A stretch of DNA of 64,000 nucleotides. Origin: Xanthobacter sp. NM-25 (GTDB lineage: Bacteria > Pseudomonadota > Alphaproteobacteria > Rhizobiales > Xanthobacteraceae). Numbering within the stretch: the first letter of the stretch is position 1; every line of letters starts with the position of its first letter. The stretch covers positions 434,001 to 498,000 of the forward strand of contig NZ_JACBFS010000002.1 of the NCBI RefSeq assembly GCF_022138605.1. The letters run 5' to 3'. This document shows, piece after piece, positions 33,815-42,280 of the stretch. The translations under genes were made by a program, and so were the position numbers. The notes beneath the pieces were generated by a model, which saw nothing but the letters and a program-made list of their open reading frames with translations, had not been told where the DNA came from and ran no database searches.

Positions 33815-34348
33815 ATGACCCATCTTCCCCGTTTCCGCTCCGCCACCCGCCGTTCCGCCTTGCGCGCCCTGGCGGGGGCTGCGCTCGTCACCGGCCTCGC
33901 GGTGTTCTCCGTCGACGCCGGCATCGCCCATGAGTTCAAGATCGGCAGCATCGAGGTCGTCCACCCCTGGGCCCGGGCGACCCCGGCCGGCGCCAAGGTG
34001 GGCGGCGGCTATGTGGTGTTGAAGAATGACGGCGCCACCGCCGATCGCCTGGTCTCCGCCACCGCCGAGGTGGCCGGCCGGGTGGAGATCCACGAGATGG
34101 CCATGAAGGACGGCGTCATGACCATGCGCCCCCTGCCCGACGGCCTGCCGGTGCCGGCCCATGGCGAGGTGGCCCTGAAACCCGGCAGCTACCACATCAT
34201 GTTCATGGATCTGAAGGCCCCCCTGAAGCAGGGCGAGAGCGTGAAGGGCAGCCTGACCTTCGAGAAGGCCGGCACCGTGGACGTCACCTTCAAGGTGGAA
34301 GGCATCGGCGCCAGCGCCCCCGATCACGGCAGCCACAGCGGCCACTGA
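33815..34348 (+). CDS. Periplasmic copper chaperone PCuAC
   Basis: PCuAC proteins bind Cu(I) and help load the CuA site of cytochrome oxidase. The 177-residue precursor has a signal peptide (LRALAGAALVTGLAVFSVDAG). The family copper motif H(M)-x10-M-x21-H-x-M is visible in HEMAMKDGVMTM and, after the spacer, YHIMFM. The core ARATPAGAKVGGGYVVLKNDG is typical. A His-containing tail (DHGSHSGH) adds a metal-binding end. The chosen ATG 33815 is the first codon that gives a normal signal peptide. Confidence 0.92.
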   Translation: MTHLPRFRSATRRSALRALAGAALVTGLAVFSVDAGIAHEFKIGSIEVVHPWARATPAGAKVGGGYVVLKNDGATADRLVSATAEVAGRVEIHEMAMKDGVMTMRPLPDGLPVPAHGEVALKPGSYHIMFMDLKAPLKQGESVKGSLTFEKAGTVDVTFKVEGIGASAPDHGSHSGH

Positions 34349-34364
34349 GGGCCCACTGCAAAGC

Positions 34365-34393
34365 AAAAGGCCTCCGCGGCGACGCGGAGGCCT
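34365..34393. terminator. Bidirectional hairpin between converging genes
   Basis: AGGCCTCCGCG and CGCGGAGGCCT form a perfect 11-bp stem with a GCGA loop. On the minus strand it is followed by TTTT, so it best terminates the membrane-protein gene at 34509-34808; it may also stop the PCuAC transcript. Confidence 0.75.
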
Positions 34394-34508
34394 CAAGCAC
34401 AAGCCTGGGCAGAGCTGGCGAACAGCACGAACTGGGACACACTATCGGCGAGCGCAAACGGCAGCCGACGATCGCGCGTGGCGGGCACGCGCCCGGCGCG
34501 CCGGCCCG

Positions 34509-34808
34509 TCAGCGGCTGGCCTTCACCTTGGCATAGCTGGGCACCAGACGGCGCAGCAGCACGCGGCGACCACGTGGCGGCTCGTCCTCGTCGCTCATCA
34601 GCATGACGGCGAAGCCCATCTGCACGCTGCCGAAGGTGATGCCGAGACCGAAGGTGAGCAGCACCACGGCCAGCAGGCCATCGGAGGAGGTGCGCACCAG
34701 CGTGCCGAGATTGGCCACGTCGAACGCCACCAGAGCGCCGACGAACACCGCCGCCAGCGACACGCCGATCACCGCGTGACCGACCAGGAACTTGACGAGA
34801 GCAGGCAT
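34509..34808 (-). CDS. Small integral membrane protein of unknown function
   Basis: From ATG 34808, with GGAAGGACAG directly before it, the product has 99 residues. Two membrane segments are clear (FLVGHAVIGVSLAAVFVGALVAF and LLAVVLLTFGLGITFGSVQMGFAVMLM). A short acidic then basic tail (SDEDEPPRGRRVLLRRLVPSYAK) probably faces the cytosol. No family name is certain. The terminator at 34365-34393 closes its transcript. Confidence 0.7.
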   Translation of the reverse strand: MPALVKFLVGHAVIGVSLAAVFVGALVAFDVANLGTLVRTSSDGLLAVVLLTFGLGITFGSVQMGFAVMLMSDEDEPPRGRRVLLRRLVPSYAKVKASR

Positions 34809-35120
34809 CTGTCCTTCCCCTCTCCGCGGACCCGCGCAGGGCTGACCGTGCCATCTGAACCAATGGCACCGGAACCAACGCCATCCGGACCCGCCGCGGC
34901 ACGCCGGGCACACGCCGCAGCACCGCTTCGATTAAGCTGTTATATTCTCACGGTTGCGCCCATCGAGGCAAGGCCGCAGCCGGGCGGCAACGTCGCAGGG
35001 ATCAACCCGGCGCGCGCGTCGCATTGATCCGCCGCAAGGCGCCTCGGCCGGCACCGCGGAACCTTAAGAGCATGGCCGGACCGAACCGTCCGGACACATG
35101 ACGCAGCAAGGAGGCAAGCC
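34809..35120. other. Divergent promoter region
   Basis: These 312 bases separate two divergent genes. A short hairpin (CCGGAC at 35076-35081 with GTCCGG at 35088-35093) lies just upstream of the host-attachment-family gene. No coding sequence is supported and no strong promoter is recognised. Confidence 0.4.
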
Positions 35121-35564
35121 ATGGGATCCTTCGCCAAGTCCAACCGTCTGGTGCTGGTGGCCGACGGCGCGAAGGCGCTGCTGTTCGCCGATACGGGCAT
35201 CGCCCCCCAGCCCAAGCTCACGGTGGTGGAAACCGTGACGGAGCCGCATCCCTCCACCACGGCCCAGGGCACGGAGCGGCCCGGTCGGGTGCACGAATCG
35301 GCCGGCGTCTCCCGCAGCGCCGTGGAGCAGCCCGACCTCCATGATGCCGCCGAGACCGCCTTTCTCACCCGGCTGGCGGCCCGCCTCGGCGCGCTGGTGG
35401 AAAGCGGCGAGGTGAAGCGCATCCTGCTGGTGGCGCCGCCGCGGGCGCTGGGAGTGCTGCGCGAGGCCCTGCCCGCCGCGGTGCGCCCACTGGTCAGCGG
35501 TGAGGTGGCCAAGGATCTGGTGAAAATGCCGGTGGACGAGATCGAGCGGCTGATCGCCACCTGA
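35121..35564 (+). CDS. Host attachment protein family member
   Basis: The 147-residue protein starts after AAGGAGGC. It has the family's N-terminal VLVADGAKALLFADTG, a variable middle (PSTTAQGTERPGRVHESAG), and LAARLGALVESGEVKRILLVAPPRALGVLREALP with VSGEVAKDLVKMPVDEIERLI at the end. The family was named after an Agrobacterium gene needed for attachment to host cells; the fold resembles the eRF1/Dom34 type of RNA-binding domain and the real function is unsettled. It is upstream of tspO on the same strand. Confidence 0.85.
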   Translation: MGSFAKSNRLVLVADGAKALLFADTGIAPQPKLTVVETVTEPHPSTTAQGTERPGRVHESAGVSRSAVEQPDLHDAAETAFLTRLAARLGALVESGEVKRILLVAPPRALGVLREALPAAVRPLVSGEVAKDLVKMPVDEIERLIAT

Positions 35565-35612
35565 ACCAACCAGACGAACCGCCGGATCAACGGAAACGGG
35601 AAACGCTCCGCC

Positions 35613-36140
35613 ATGGCGCCCACCGGCCCCCAAGCTCCAGTGCCGCCCGCTCCAGAGCCGCCATCCCCCACCGCCCGGCGCGCCGGGCGGCTGGCCCTGT
35701 GCGCGGTTCTCGTCACTTTGGTGGCGATCAGCGGCGCCGTGGTCACCCGTCCGGCCATTCCCGGCTGGTATGCGGGGCTCGAGAAGCCGGCGTTCACGCC
35801 GCCCAACTGGGCCTTCCCGGTGGCCTGGACCCTGCTCTACGCCGCCATGGCGCTCGCCCTGTGGCGGCTTTGGGAGCGTCCGCCCAGCCCGGCGCGACGG
35901 CGGGCCATCCTTCTGTTCATGGTGCAGCTGGCGCTGAACGCCGCTTGGTCCCCGGTCTTCTTCGGCCTGCACGCGCTCCAGGCCGCTCTCGTGCTCATCG
36001 GGCTGCTGGTGGTGGCCCTCGCCGCCACCGTGCGCGCGGCGCTGGCGGTGGATGGGCCGGCGGCGGCGCTGCTGCTGCCCTATCTGGCCTGGGTGTGCTA
36101 CGCCGCAAGTCTCAATGCCATGATCGCGCATCTCAACTGA
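35613..36140 (+). CDS. tspO: TspO/MBR family tryptophan-rich sensory protein
   Basis: TspO is a five-helix membrane protein that binds tetrapyrroles and influences photosynthesis-gene or stress responses in alphaproteobacteria. The 175-residue product has a Pro-rich start, then five membrane segments. Signature positions are WYAGLEKPAFTPPNWAFPVAWTLLYAAMALALW and ALNAAWSPVFFGLH, with PYLAWVCYAASLNAMI in the last helix. A GGAAACGGG-like site precedes the ATG. Confidence 0.93.
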   Translation: MAPTGPQAPVPPAPEPPSPTARRAGRLALCAVLVTLVAISGAVVTRPAIPGWYAGLEKPAFTPPNWAFPVAWTLLYAAMALALWRLWERPPSPARRRAILLFMVQLALNAAWSPVFFGLHALQAALVLIGLLVVALAATVRAALAVDGPAAALLLPYLAWVCYAASLNAMIAHLN

Positions 36141-36164
36141 CGCGGCGGGCGGCGGGGGAACGCC

Positions 36165-36359
36165 ATGCTCCACTGGTCCATCACTCTGTTCATTCCGCTG
36201 GCCCTGGCCCTGGTGGCCGGCGTGCTGCTGCTGGGCCTGTTCAATTTCGCCGCCGGCGGCAGTCCGCAGCGCTCACAGCTGCTGATGCGGCTGCGCATCA
36301 TTTTCCAGCTTCTGGCGGTGCTGCTGGTGGCCGCCACGGTGTTCGCCATGTACCGATAG
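36165..36359 (+). CDS. HIG1-domain (twin transmembrane) protein
   Basis: The 64-residue protein has two membrane helices (ITLFIPLALALVAGVLLLGLFNFA and RIIFQLLAVLLVAATVFAMY) joined by a short charged loop with QRSQLLMRLRIIFQ. This is the HIG1-type pattern (QxxMRxRxxxQ). Mitochondrial relatives are respiratory supercomplex factors; bacterial function is unclear. Similar small genes precede cobalamin adenosyltransferase in other Rhizobiales, as here. Confidence 0.85.
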   Translation: MLHWSITLFIPLALALVAGVLLLGLFNFAAGGSPQRSQLLMRLRIIFQLLAVLLVAATVFAMYR

Positions 36360-36542
36360 GCCACGCGCGCCACCGCGAGCGATCATCCGGCACCACGCCT
36401 GCCCGAACGTCAGCGGCCGGAACGGCCCATGCCGGAGCCGATGCACCGGCGCCAGATGACGCCGGCAACCGGGTGCGCTATGCGAGCCCACCCGCGGCCG
36501 CCACCGCCCGCGCCGTGTCTCCCCAGCCTCGAGGCCCTGCCC

Positions 36543-37121
36543 ATGGTCAAGCTCAACAAGATCTACACCCGCACCGGCGATGCCGGCACCACCGGCCTCG
36601 GCACCGGCGCGCGGGTGGCCAAATACGACCTGCGGGTGGCGGCCTATGGCGCGGTGGACGAGACCAACGCCGCCATTGGCATCGCCCGCCAGTACCTGGC
36701 CGGCGAGCCGGAATTGGCGACCATTCTCACCCGCGTGCAGAACGATCTGTTCGATCTCGGCGCCGACCTGTGCACCCCGGCCACCGCCGACGAGGCCCCG
36801 GGAGCGGCCCTGCGCATCGTGCCGGCGCAGGTGGATGGCCTGGAACGCGACATCGACACCCTGAACGCCGCCCTCACCCCCCTCACCTCTTTTGTGCTGC
36901 CGGCCGGCAGCCCGGCCGCGGCCCACCTGCATCTGGCCCGCACCATCTGCCGGCGGGCCGAGCGGGACATGGTGGAGCTCGCCCACAGCGCCCCCGACGC
37001 CGTCAGCGCGCCGGCGCTGCAATATGTGAACCGGCTGTCGGATCTGCTGTTCGTCGCCAGTCGCTACGCCAACGGGCGCGGCACCGCCGATGTGCTGTGG
37101 GTGCCCGGCGGCGGTCGCTGA
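36543..37121 (+). CDS. Cob(I)alamin adenosyltransferase (PduO type)
   Basis: The enzyme forms adenosylcobalamin from ATP and cob(I)alamin. The 192-residue product from ATG 36543 has the PduO-type N-terminal loop KIYTRTGDAGTTGLGTGARV, then VAAYGAVDETNAAIGIAR, RVQNDLFDLGADLC, SFVLPAGSPAAAHLHLARTICRRAERDMVEL and the C-terminal NRLSDLLFVASRYAN. All ATP- and corrinoid-binding residues of the family appear intact. It is followed by a rhomboid protease gene. Confidence 0.95.
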   Translation: MVKLNKIYTRTGDAGTTGLGTGARVAKYDLRVAAYGAVDETNAAIGIARQYLAGEPELATILTRVQNDLFDLGADLCTPATADEAPGAALRIVPAQVDGLERDIDTLNAALTPLTSFVLPAGSPAAAHLHLARTICRRAERDMVELAHSAPDAVSAPALQYVNRLSDLLFVASRYANGRGTADVLWVPGGGR

Positions 37122-37170
37122 GGCACCGCCCGTTCCGCTTCCCCTCCCTCCTTCCGCCGGGGACCACGCC

Positions 37171-37881
37171 ATGTTTGTGCCCGTTGCCGACAGCAACCCG
37201 CTGGAGCACGTGCGCCGGCCCTACGTGACCTACGGGCTCATCGTCCTCAACCTGGCGGTGTTCGTGCTGCTGCAGCAGGGCTATGGCGAAGCCCCGGCTC
37301 AGGCGGCCATGCTGTCGTTCGGCGCCATTCCGGCGGTGCTCACCGGCGCCGCCGTGCTGCCCGAGGGCTATCTGCAGCTGCCGGCCGACCTTGCGCTGGT
37401 GAGCTACATGTTCCTGCACGCGGGATGGCTGCACCTTCTCGGCAACATGGCCTTCCTCTGGGTGTTCGCCGACAATGTGGAGGACGCCATGGGCCATGGG
37501 CGCTTCCTCCTCTTCTATCTGCTGTGCGGCATCGCCGCCGGCCTCGCCCATGTGGCGGCGCAACCGGATTCGGAAGCGCCCCTGGTGGGCGCCTCCGGCG
37601 CGGTGGCGGGGGTGATCGCCGCCTATGTGATCCTGCATCCCCACATTCGGCTGTGGGTGCTGGCACTGGCCAAGATCCCCCTGCGGGTGCCGGCCTATGT
37701 AATGATCGGCGGATGGCTCGCCCTGCAGGTGTGGCAGATTCTGACCGCCAGCGATGGGGAGACCGCCTGGTGGGCGCATCTCGGCGGCTTTCTCGCCGGG
37801 GCGGTGCTGGTGGTGGTGATGCGGCGGAGCGGGGTGCCGCTGTTCGATCGCGATCCATCCGGTGGCAGGGGCGGCCGGTGA
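37171..37881 (+). CDS. Rhomboid family intramembrane serine protease
   Basis: The 236-residue protein from ATG 37171 has six likely membrane segments. The catalytic serine is in GASGAVAGVIAAY; the matching His lies in the last helix (WWAHLGGFLAGAVL). The oxyanion-side motif HLLGNMAFLWVFADNVED is also present. Substrates are unknown. ETF genes follow after a promoter-bearing gap. Confidence 0.93.
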   Translation: MFVPVADSNPLEHVRRPYVTYGLIVLNLAVFVLLQQGYGEAPAQAAMLSFGAIPAVLTGAAVLPEGYLQLPADLALVSYMFLHAGWLHLLGNMAFLWVFADNVEDAMGHGRFLLFYLLCGIAAGLAHVAAQPDSEAPLVGASGAVAGVIAAYVILHPHIRLWVLALAKIPLRVPAYVMIGGWLALQVWQILTASDGETAWWAHLGGFLAGAVLVVVMRRSGVPLFDRDPSGGRGGR

Positions 37882-37898
37882 CCATTCAAGCGCGAGCG

Positions 37899-37927
37899 TT
37901 GACACGATTTATGCCCCCTCCTACGTT
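37899..37927 (+). promoter_or_regulatory. Predicted sigma-70 promoter of etfBA
   Basis: TTGACA (37899-37904) and TACGTT (37922-37927) are separated by exactly 17 bases, about 110 bases before the etfB ATG. Confidence 0.6.
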
Positions 37928-38035
37928 GCCGGCCCTAAGGTTTGCTGCAATGCAGGGAAACCGAAGGAAGTGGAGGCCTCGGCGCCGTTCGCGCGCTGCC
38001 GGACCTTCTGATCGTCAGACGGGGAGCACGCCTTT

Positions 38036-38785
38036 ATGAAGATCTTGGTGCCCGTGAAGCGGGTAGTGGATTACAACGTCAAAGTCCGGGTGAAGTCGGA
38101 CGGCTCGGGTGTCGAGCTGGCCAATATCAAGATGTCCATGAACCCGTTCGATGAGATCGCGGTGGAAGAGGCTCTGCGCCTCAAGGAAGCCGGCAAGGCG
38201 ACCGAGGTGGTGGCGGTGTCCATCGGCCCGGCCCAGGCTTCCGAAACCCTGCGCACGGCTCTGGCCATGGGCGCGGACCGCGGCATTCTGGTGAAGACCG
38301 ATACGGCGGTGGAGCCGCTGGCGGTGGCCAAGATCCTGAAGGGCGTGGTGGGTGAGGAAGCCCCCGGCCTGGTGATCCTCGGCAAGCAGGCCATCGACGA
38401 CGACTGCAACCAGACCGGCCAGATGCTGGCGGCGCTGCTGGGCTGGCCCCAGGGCACCTTCGCCTCGAAGGTCGCGGTGGAAGACGGCGGCTTCGCGGTG
38501 ACCCGTGAGATCGACGGCGGCCTGCAGACGGTGACCCTCAAGGGCCCGGCGGTGGTGACCACCGACCTGCGCCTCAACGAGCCGCGCTATGCCTCGCTCC
38601 CCAACATCATGAAGGCCAAGAAGAAGCCGATCGCCGAAAAGACCCCCGCCGACTACGGCGTGGACGTGGCGCCGCGTCTTCAGGTGCTGAAGACCGCGGA
38701 GCCCGCCGGCCGCAAGGCGGGCGTGAAGGTCGGCTCGGTGGCCGAGCTGGTGGCCAAGCTCAAGGACGAGGCGGGGGTGATCTGA
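38036..38785 (+). CDS. etfB: Electron transfer flavoprotein subunit beta
   Basis: ETF accepts electrons from acyl-CoA and other dehydrogenases and passes them to ETF-quinone oxidoreductase. The 249-residue product has MKILVPVKRVVDYNVKVRV at the start, SMNPFDEIAVEEALRLKE, LGKQAIDDDCNQTGQMLAALL and LPNIMKAKKKPI, all beta-subunit signatures. Its stop overlaps the etfA ATG. Pairing with a 3-hydroxybutyryl-CoA dehydrogenase downstream suggests a role in fatty-acid or polyhydroxybutyrate metabolism. Confidence 0.97.
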   Translation: MKILVPVKRVVDYNVKVRVKSDGSGVELANIKMSMNPFDEIAVEEALRLKEAGKATEVVAVSIGPAQASETLRTALAMGADRGILVKTDTAVEPLAVAKILKGVVGEEAPGLVILGKQAIDDDCNQTGQMLAALLGWPQGTFASKVAVEDGGFAVTREIDGGLQTVTLKGPAVVTTDLRLNEPRYASLPNIMKAKKKPIAEKTPADYGVDVAPRLQVLKTAEPAGRKAGVKVGSVAELVAKLKDEAGVI

Positions 38786-39729
38786 TGGCGACTTTGCTTC
38801 TCGCCGAACACGACAATTCTTCTCTCAACGGCGTCACCGCCAAGGCCCTGACCGCCGCCGCCGCCCTCGGCGCCCCGGTGGACGTGCTGGTGGCCGGCAA
38901 GGATGCCAAGGCGGTGGCCGAGGCAGCCGCCAAGCTGTCCGGCGTCAACAAGGTGCTGCTGGCCGACGACGCGCTCTATGCGCATCGCCTGGCCGAGCCG
39001 CTGGCGGCCCTCATCGTCTCGCTGGCGCCGGGCTATGACGCCATCGTCGGCCCCTCCACCGCCATGGTGAAGAACGTTCTGCCCCGCGTCGCCGCTCTGC
39101 TCGACGTGATGCAGATCTCCGACATCATCAAGGTGGACGGCGCCGACACGTTCGAGCGTCCCATCTATGCCGGCAACGCCATCCAGACCGTGAAGTCCAC
39201 CGACGGCAAGAAGGTGATCACGGTGCGGACCGCCTCGTTCGCCGCCACCGCCGAAGGCGGCGCGGCGCCCGTCGAGGCGGTGGCCGTGGCGGCCGATCCG
39301 GCCGTTTCCACCTTCGTGGAAGAGGCCATCGCCGCCTCGGACCGTCCCGAGCTCACCGCCGCCAAGATCATCGTGTCGGGTGGCCGTGCGGTCGGCTCGC
39401 GCGAGAAGTTCGCCGAGCTGATCGAGCCTCTGGCGGACGAGCTGGGTGCGGCCGTCGGCGCCTCCCGCGCCGCGGTGGATGCCGGCTACGCCCCCAACGA
39501 CTGGCAGGTGGGCCAGACCGGCAAGGTGGTCGCCCCCGAGCTCTACGTGGCGCTCGGCATCTCCGGCGCCATCCAGCACCTGGCCGGCATGAAAGACTCC
39601 AAGGTCATCGTCGCCGTCAACAAGGATGAGGAAGCCCCCATCTTCCAGGTGGCCGACTATGGTCTCGTGGGTGACATCTTCACCGTGGTACCTGAGCTGA
39701 AGGCGGAAATCGCCAAGATCAAGGGCTGA
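38785..39729 (+). CDS. etfA: Electron transfer flavoprotein subunit alpha
   Basis: This subunit holds most of the FAD site of ETF. The 314-residue product shows TLLLAEHDNSSLNGVTAKALTAA, the FAD-binding domain with IIVSGGRAVGSREKFAELIEPLADELGAAVGASRAAVDAGYAPNDWQVGQTGKVVAPELYVALGISGAIQHLAGMKDSK (positions ~190-270), and the closing NKDEEAPIFQVADYGLVGD. The overlap with etfB (TGATG) implies coupled translation. Confidence 0.97.
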   Translation: MATLLLAEHDNSSLNGVTAKALTAAAALGAPVDVLVAGKDAKAVAEAAAKLSGVNKVLLADDALYAHRLAEPLAALIVSLAPGYDAIVGPSTAMVKNVLPRVAALLDVMQISDIIKVDGADTFERPIYAGNAIQTVKSTDGKKVITVRTASFAATAEGGAAPVEAVAVAADPAVSTFVEEAIAASDRPELTAAKIIVSGGRAVGSREKFAELIEPLADELGAAVGASRAAVDAGYAPNDWQVGQTGKVVAPELYVALGISGAIQHLAGMKDSKVIVAVNKDEEAPIFQVADYGLVGDIFTVVPELKAEIAKIKG

Positions 39730-39900
39730 GGGCGCGCGGCCGCGAGGGTTCGCGGCCGCCGTCCGCCGTCGACGCGCAGCACCGTGGGGATCTTCTATCC
39801 CGATGGTGACTTGCCGTAAGATCACCGGCACCGGGCCGTCGGCCCGGGCCAATCCCTATTCGGGCGCCGTCCCCCGGCCCCAAGGCAAAATGAGAGAATC

Positions 39901-40782
39901 ATGCCGGTCGAGATCAAGAAGGTCGGGGTTATCGGCGCCGGCCAGATGGGCAACGGCATCGCCCACGTCTGCGCCCTGGCGGGCTATGACGTGTACCTCA
40001 ACGATTTGGATCCCGAGCGGATCCGCGCCGGCATCGCCACCATCAACGGCAACATGGCCCGCCAGGTCTCCAAGGGCCACGTCACCGAGGAGGCCCGCCA
40101 GGCCGCCCTCGCCCGTATCCAGGTGGCCAACGCCACCGAGGATCTCGCCCCCTGCGACCTGGTGATCGAATCGGCCACCGAGCGGGAAGAGGTGAAGCGC
40201 AAGATCTTCATCGGCCTGTGCCCGGTGCTGCGGCCGGATGCGCTGCTGGCCTCCAACACCTCCTCCATCTCCATCACCCGCCTTGCCGCCGTCACCGACC
40301 GGCCGGAGCACTTCATCGGCGTTCACTTCATGAACCCGGTGCCGCTCATGGAGCTGGTGGAGCTGGTGCGCGGCATCGCCACCGACGACGCCACTTTCGA
40401 CCTGGCCAAGACCTTCGTCTCCAGCCTGGGCAAGACCTATGCGGTGGCCGAGGACTTCCCGGCCTTCATCGTCAACCGCATCCTGCTGCCGATGATCAAC
40501 GAGGCCATCTACACCCTGTACGAGGGTGTCGGCTCGGTGGACGCCATCGACAAGGCCATGCGGCTCGGCGCCAACCATCCCATGGGTCCGCTGCAGCTCG
40601 CCGACTTCATCGGCCTCGACACCTGCCTCGCCATCATGCAGGTGCTGCACGAGGGGCTGGCCGATTCCAAATATCGCCCCTGCCCGCTGCTGGTGAAATA
40701 TGTGGAAGCCGGCTGGCTCGGCCGGAAGACCCATCGCGGCTTCTACGATTATCGCGGCGAAAAGCCGGTGCCCACCCGCTGA
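39901..40782 (+). CDS. hbd: 3-hydroxybutyryl-CoA dehydrogenase
   Basis: The enzyme oxidises 3-hydroxybutyryl-CoA to acetoacetyl-CoA with NAD(P). The 293-residue product has the Rossmann motif VGVIGAGQMGNGIAHVCA, catalytic region SNTSSISITRLA followed by GVHFMNPVPLMELVELV (His of HFMNP), DFPAFIVNRILLPMINEA and the C-terminal HPMGPLQLADFIGLDTCL. It lies 171 bases after etfA with a clear terminator downstream, and could feed butyrate or polyhydroxybutyrate turnover. Confidence 0.95.
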   Translation: MPVEIKKVGVIGAGQMGNGIAHVCALAGYDVYLNDLDPERIRAGIATINGNMARQVSKGHVTEEARQAALARIQVANATEDLAPCDLVIESATEREEVKRKIFIGLCPVLRPDALLASNTSSISITRLAAVTDRPEHFIGVHFMNPVPLMELVELVRGIATDDATFDLAKTFVSSLGKTYAVAEDFPAFIVNRILLPMINEAIYTLYEGVGSVDAIDKAMRLGANHPMGPLQLADFIGLDTCLAIMQVLHEGLADSKYRPCPLLVKYVEAGWLGRKTHRGFYDYRGEKPVPTR

Positions 40783-40824
40783 TCGGGCGAGCGCACCGCG
40801 ATACCATTTTAAGATCCTCCCTGC

Positions 40825-40850
40825 AAAAGCCCGGCTCAGCCGGGCTTTTG
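40825..40850 (+). terminator. Terminator after the 3-hydroxybutyryl-CoA dehydrogenase gene
   Basis: AAAAGCCCGG pairs with CCGGGCTTTT around a CTCAG loop. The T-run follows immediately, and the A-run makes it potentially bidirectional, serving the converging histidine kinase gene too. Confidence 0.9.
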
Positions 40851-40912
40851 TTCGTCTGAAGGCGAGGATGGGGCCTTCGGCGGCCGCCTCGCTCGCCTCC
40901 ACGGCCGAGGAG

Positions 40913-42280
40913 TCAGCCCTCGCAGAGCGCTTCCTCGGGCGCGCTGGCGGCGGTGGCCGGCAACTCCACCCGCTGCACCAGCCCCCCACCGGGGCGGTTC
41001 ACCAGGGTCAGGCGCCCTCCATGGCGGCCGATGATCTCATTGGCGATGGCCAGCCCCAGCCCGGCCCCGGGGATCTTCGCCTGGCGCGCCGGATCGACCC
41101 GGAAAAAGGGCTCAAATACCTGTCCCATCAAGGCTTCAGGGATGCCCGGCCCATCGTCCTCGATGCTGAGAACCGCCCGCGCCTCCCCCTGCCCCCCGGC
41201 ATCCCGCCACAACGCCACACGGGCGCCCCCACCATGGGTGGCGGCATTGACGATGAGGTTGCGCAGCGCCCGTTTCAGAGACAGGGGCCGAGCCAGGACG
41301 AGAACCGGCTCCGCCTTCAATAACAAGGCCTTGCGACCGCTTTCGACGGTTTCCGTCACCACCTCCGCCACCAGCCGGTCGAGCCAGACCGGCGCGCCGG
41401 GACCGGCCTCCACCTCCTCCCGCACCAGCCGAATGGCGCTGTCGGCGATGCGGTCGAGCTCGGCGAGATCGGACAACCACTGTCCCCGCTCCTCGTCATC
41501 GGCGATGAATTCCGCCCGCAAACGCATACGGGTCAAGGGAGTCCGCAGATCATGGGCGGCCCCGGCGACGATCCGCATCCGGCTGTCCATGGCCCCCTTG
41601 AGCCGGGCAGACAGGCGATTGATGGCGGCAGCCGCCGCCCGCACCTCAGCCGGCCCCTCCTCCGGCAACACCGGTGGCTCGCCATTGGGCCCGATCTGCG
41701 CCGCCGCTTCCTCGATCAGCGACAAGGGCTTCATCAACCGCCGCATCACCAGCAGCACCACCACGGTGATGCCCGCCACCATCAGCACCAGCCAGGTGGC
41801 GAGATTCAAGGTCCAGCTGGGATGCCCCCCGGGCCCCGGCGGCAACGGCAGGCCGAACAGGCGATCATTGGTGACCAGCCAGCGGCCGTCGGGCAACTGC
41901 AGCGCCGCCAGAGGCGGACCGCCATCGGCGGGCGCGACAACCCGCACCGCCCCTGTCTTTCCAAAGCGTTGCAACGCCCGCGCGAGATCCTGAGACGGGA
42001 AGTCCAGCACCCCCCCCGCCGGCGGCTCGGAGCTTAGGCCCACCCCGGTCCGCCCAATCCCGGGCAGCGCGTCCGGAGCTTTGGCGGCGAGGTCGGCGAG
42101 AAAGGCCAACTGCCCTGCGGTCTCCTCCGCCATATTGGGCGGCGGGCCCGACGGCGCGGTGATGAAGAAGGAGGCGACGTTGGCAAACGCCACCACCAGC
42201 ACCATGGCCACCACCATCAGCGCCGTCACTTGCGCGCGCAGGCTTTTCATCGGCAATGCCTTGATCGGCAGTGGCTTCAT
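40913..42280 (-). CDS. Sensor histidine kinase (EnvZ/CpxA-like)
   Basis: The 455-residue protein has an N-terminal membrane segment (VTALMVVAMVLVVAFANVASFF), a ~110-residue periplasmic domain, a second segment (LATWLVLMVAGITVVVLLVMRRL) and a HAMP linker. The H-box is GAAHDLRTPLTRMRLRAEF; N-box NLIVNAATHGG and G boxes IEDDGPGIP and GAGLGLAIANEII follow. Its ATG overlaps the stop of the response regulator gene. The signal is unknown. A Spy-like periplasmic protein gene is divergent from the pair, which suggests envelope or metal stress. Confidence 0.9.
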   Translation of the reverse strand: MKPLPIKALPMKSLRAQVTALMVVAMVLVVAFANVASFFITAPSGPPPNMAEETAGQLAFLADLAAKAPDALPGIGRTGVGLSSEPPAGGVLDFPSQDLARALQRFGKTGAVRVVAPADGGPPLAALQLPDGRWLVTNDRLFGLPLPPGPGGHPSWTLNLATWLVLMVAGITVVVLLVMRRLMKPLSLIEEAAAQIGPNGEPPVLPEEGPAEVRAAAAAINRLSARLKGAMDSRMRIVAGAAHDLRTPLTRMRLRAEFIADDEERGQWLSDLAELDRIADSAIRLVREEVEAGPGAPVWLDRLVAEVVTETVESGRKALLLKAEPVLVLARPLSLKRALRNLIVNAATHGGGARVALWRDAGGQGEARAVLSIEDDGPGIPEALMGQVFEPFFRVDPARQAKIPGAGLGLAIANEIIGRHGGRLTLVNRPGGGLVQRVELPATAASAPEEALCEG

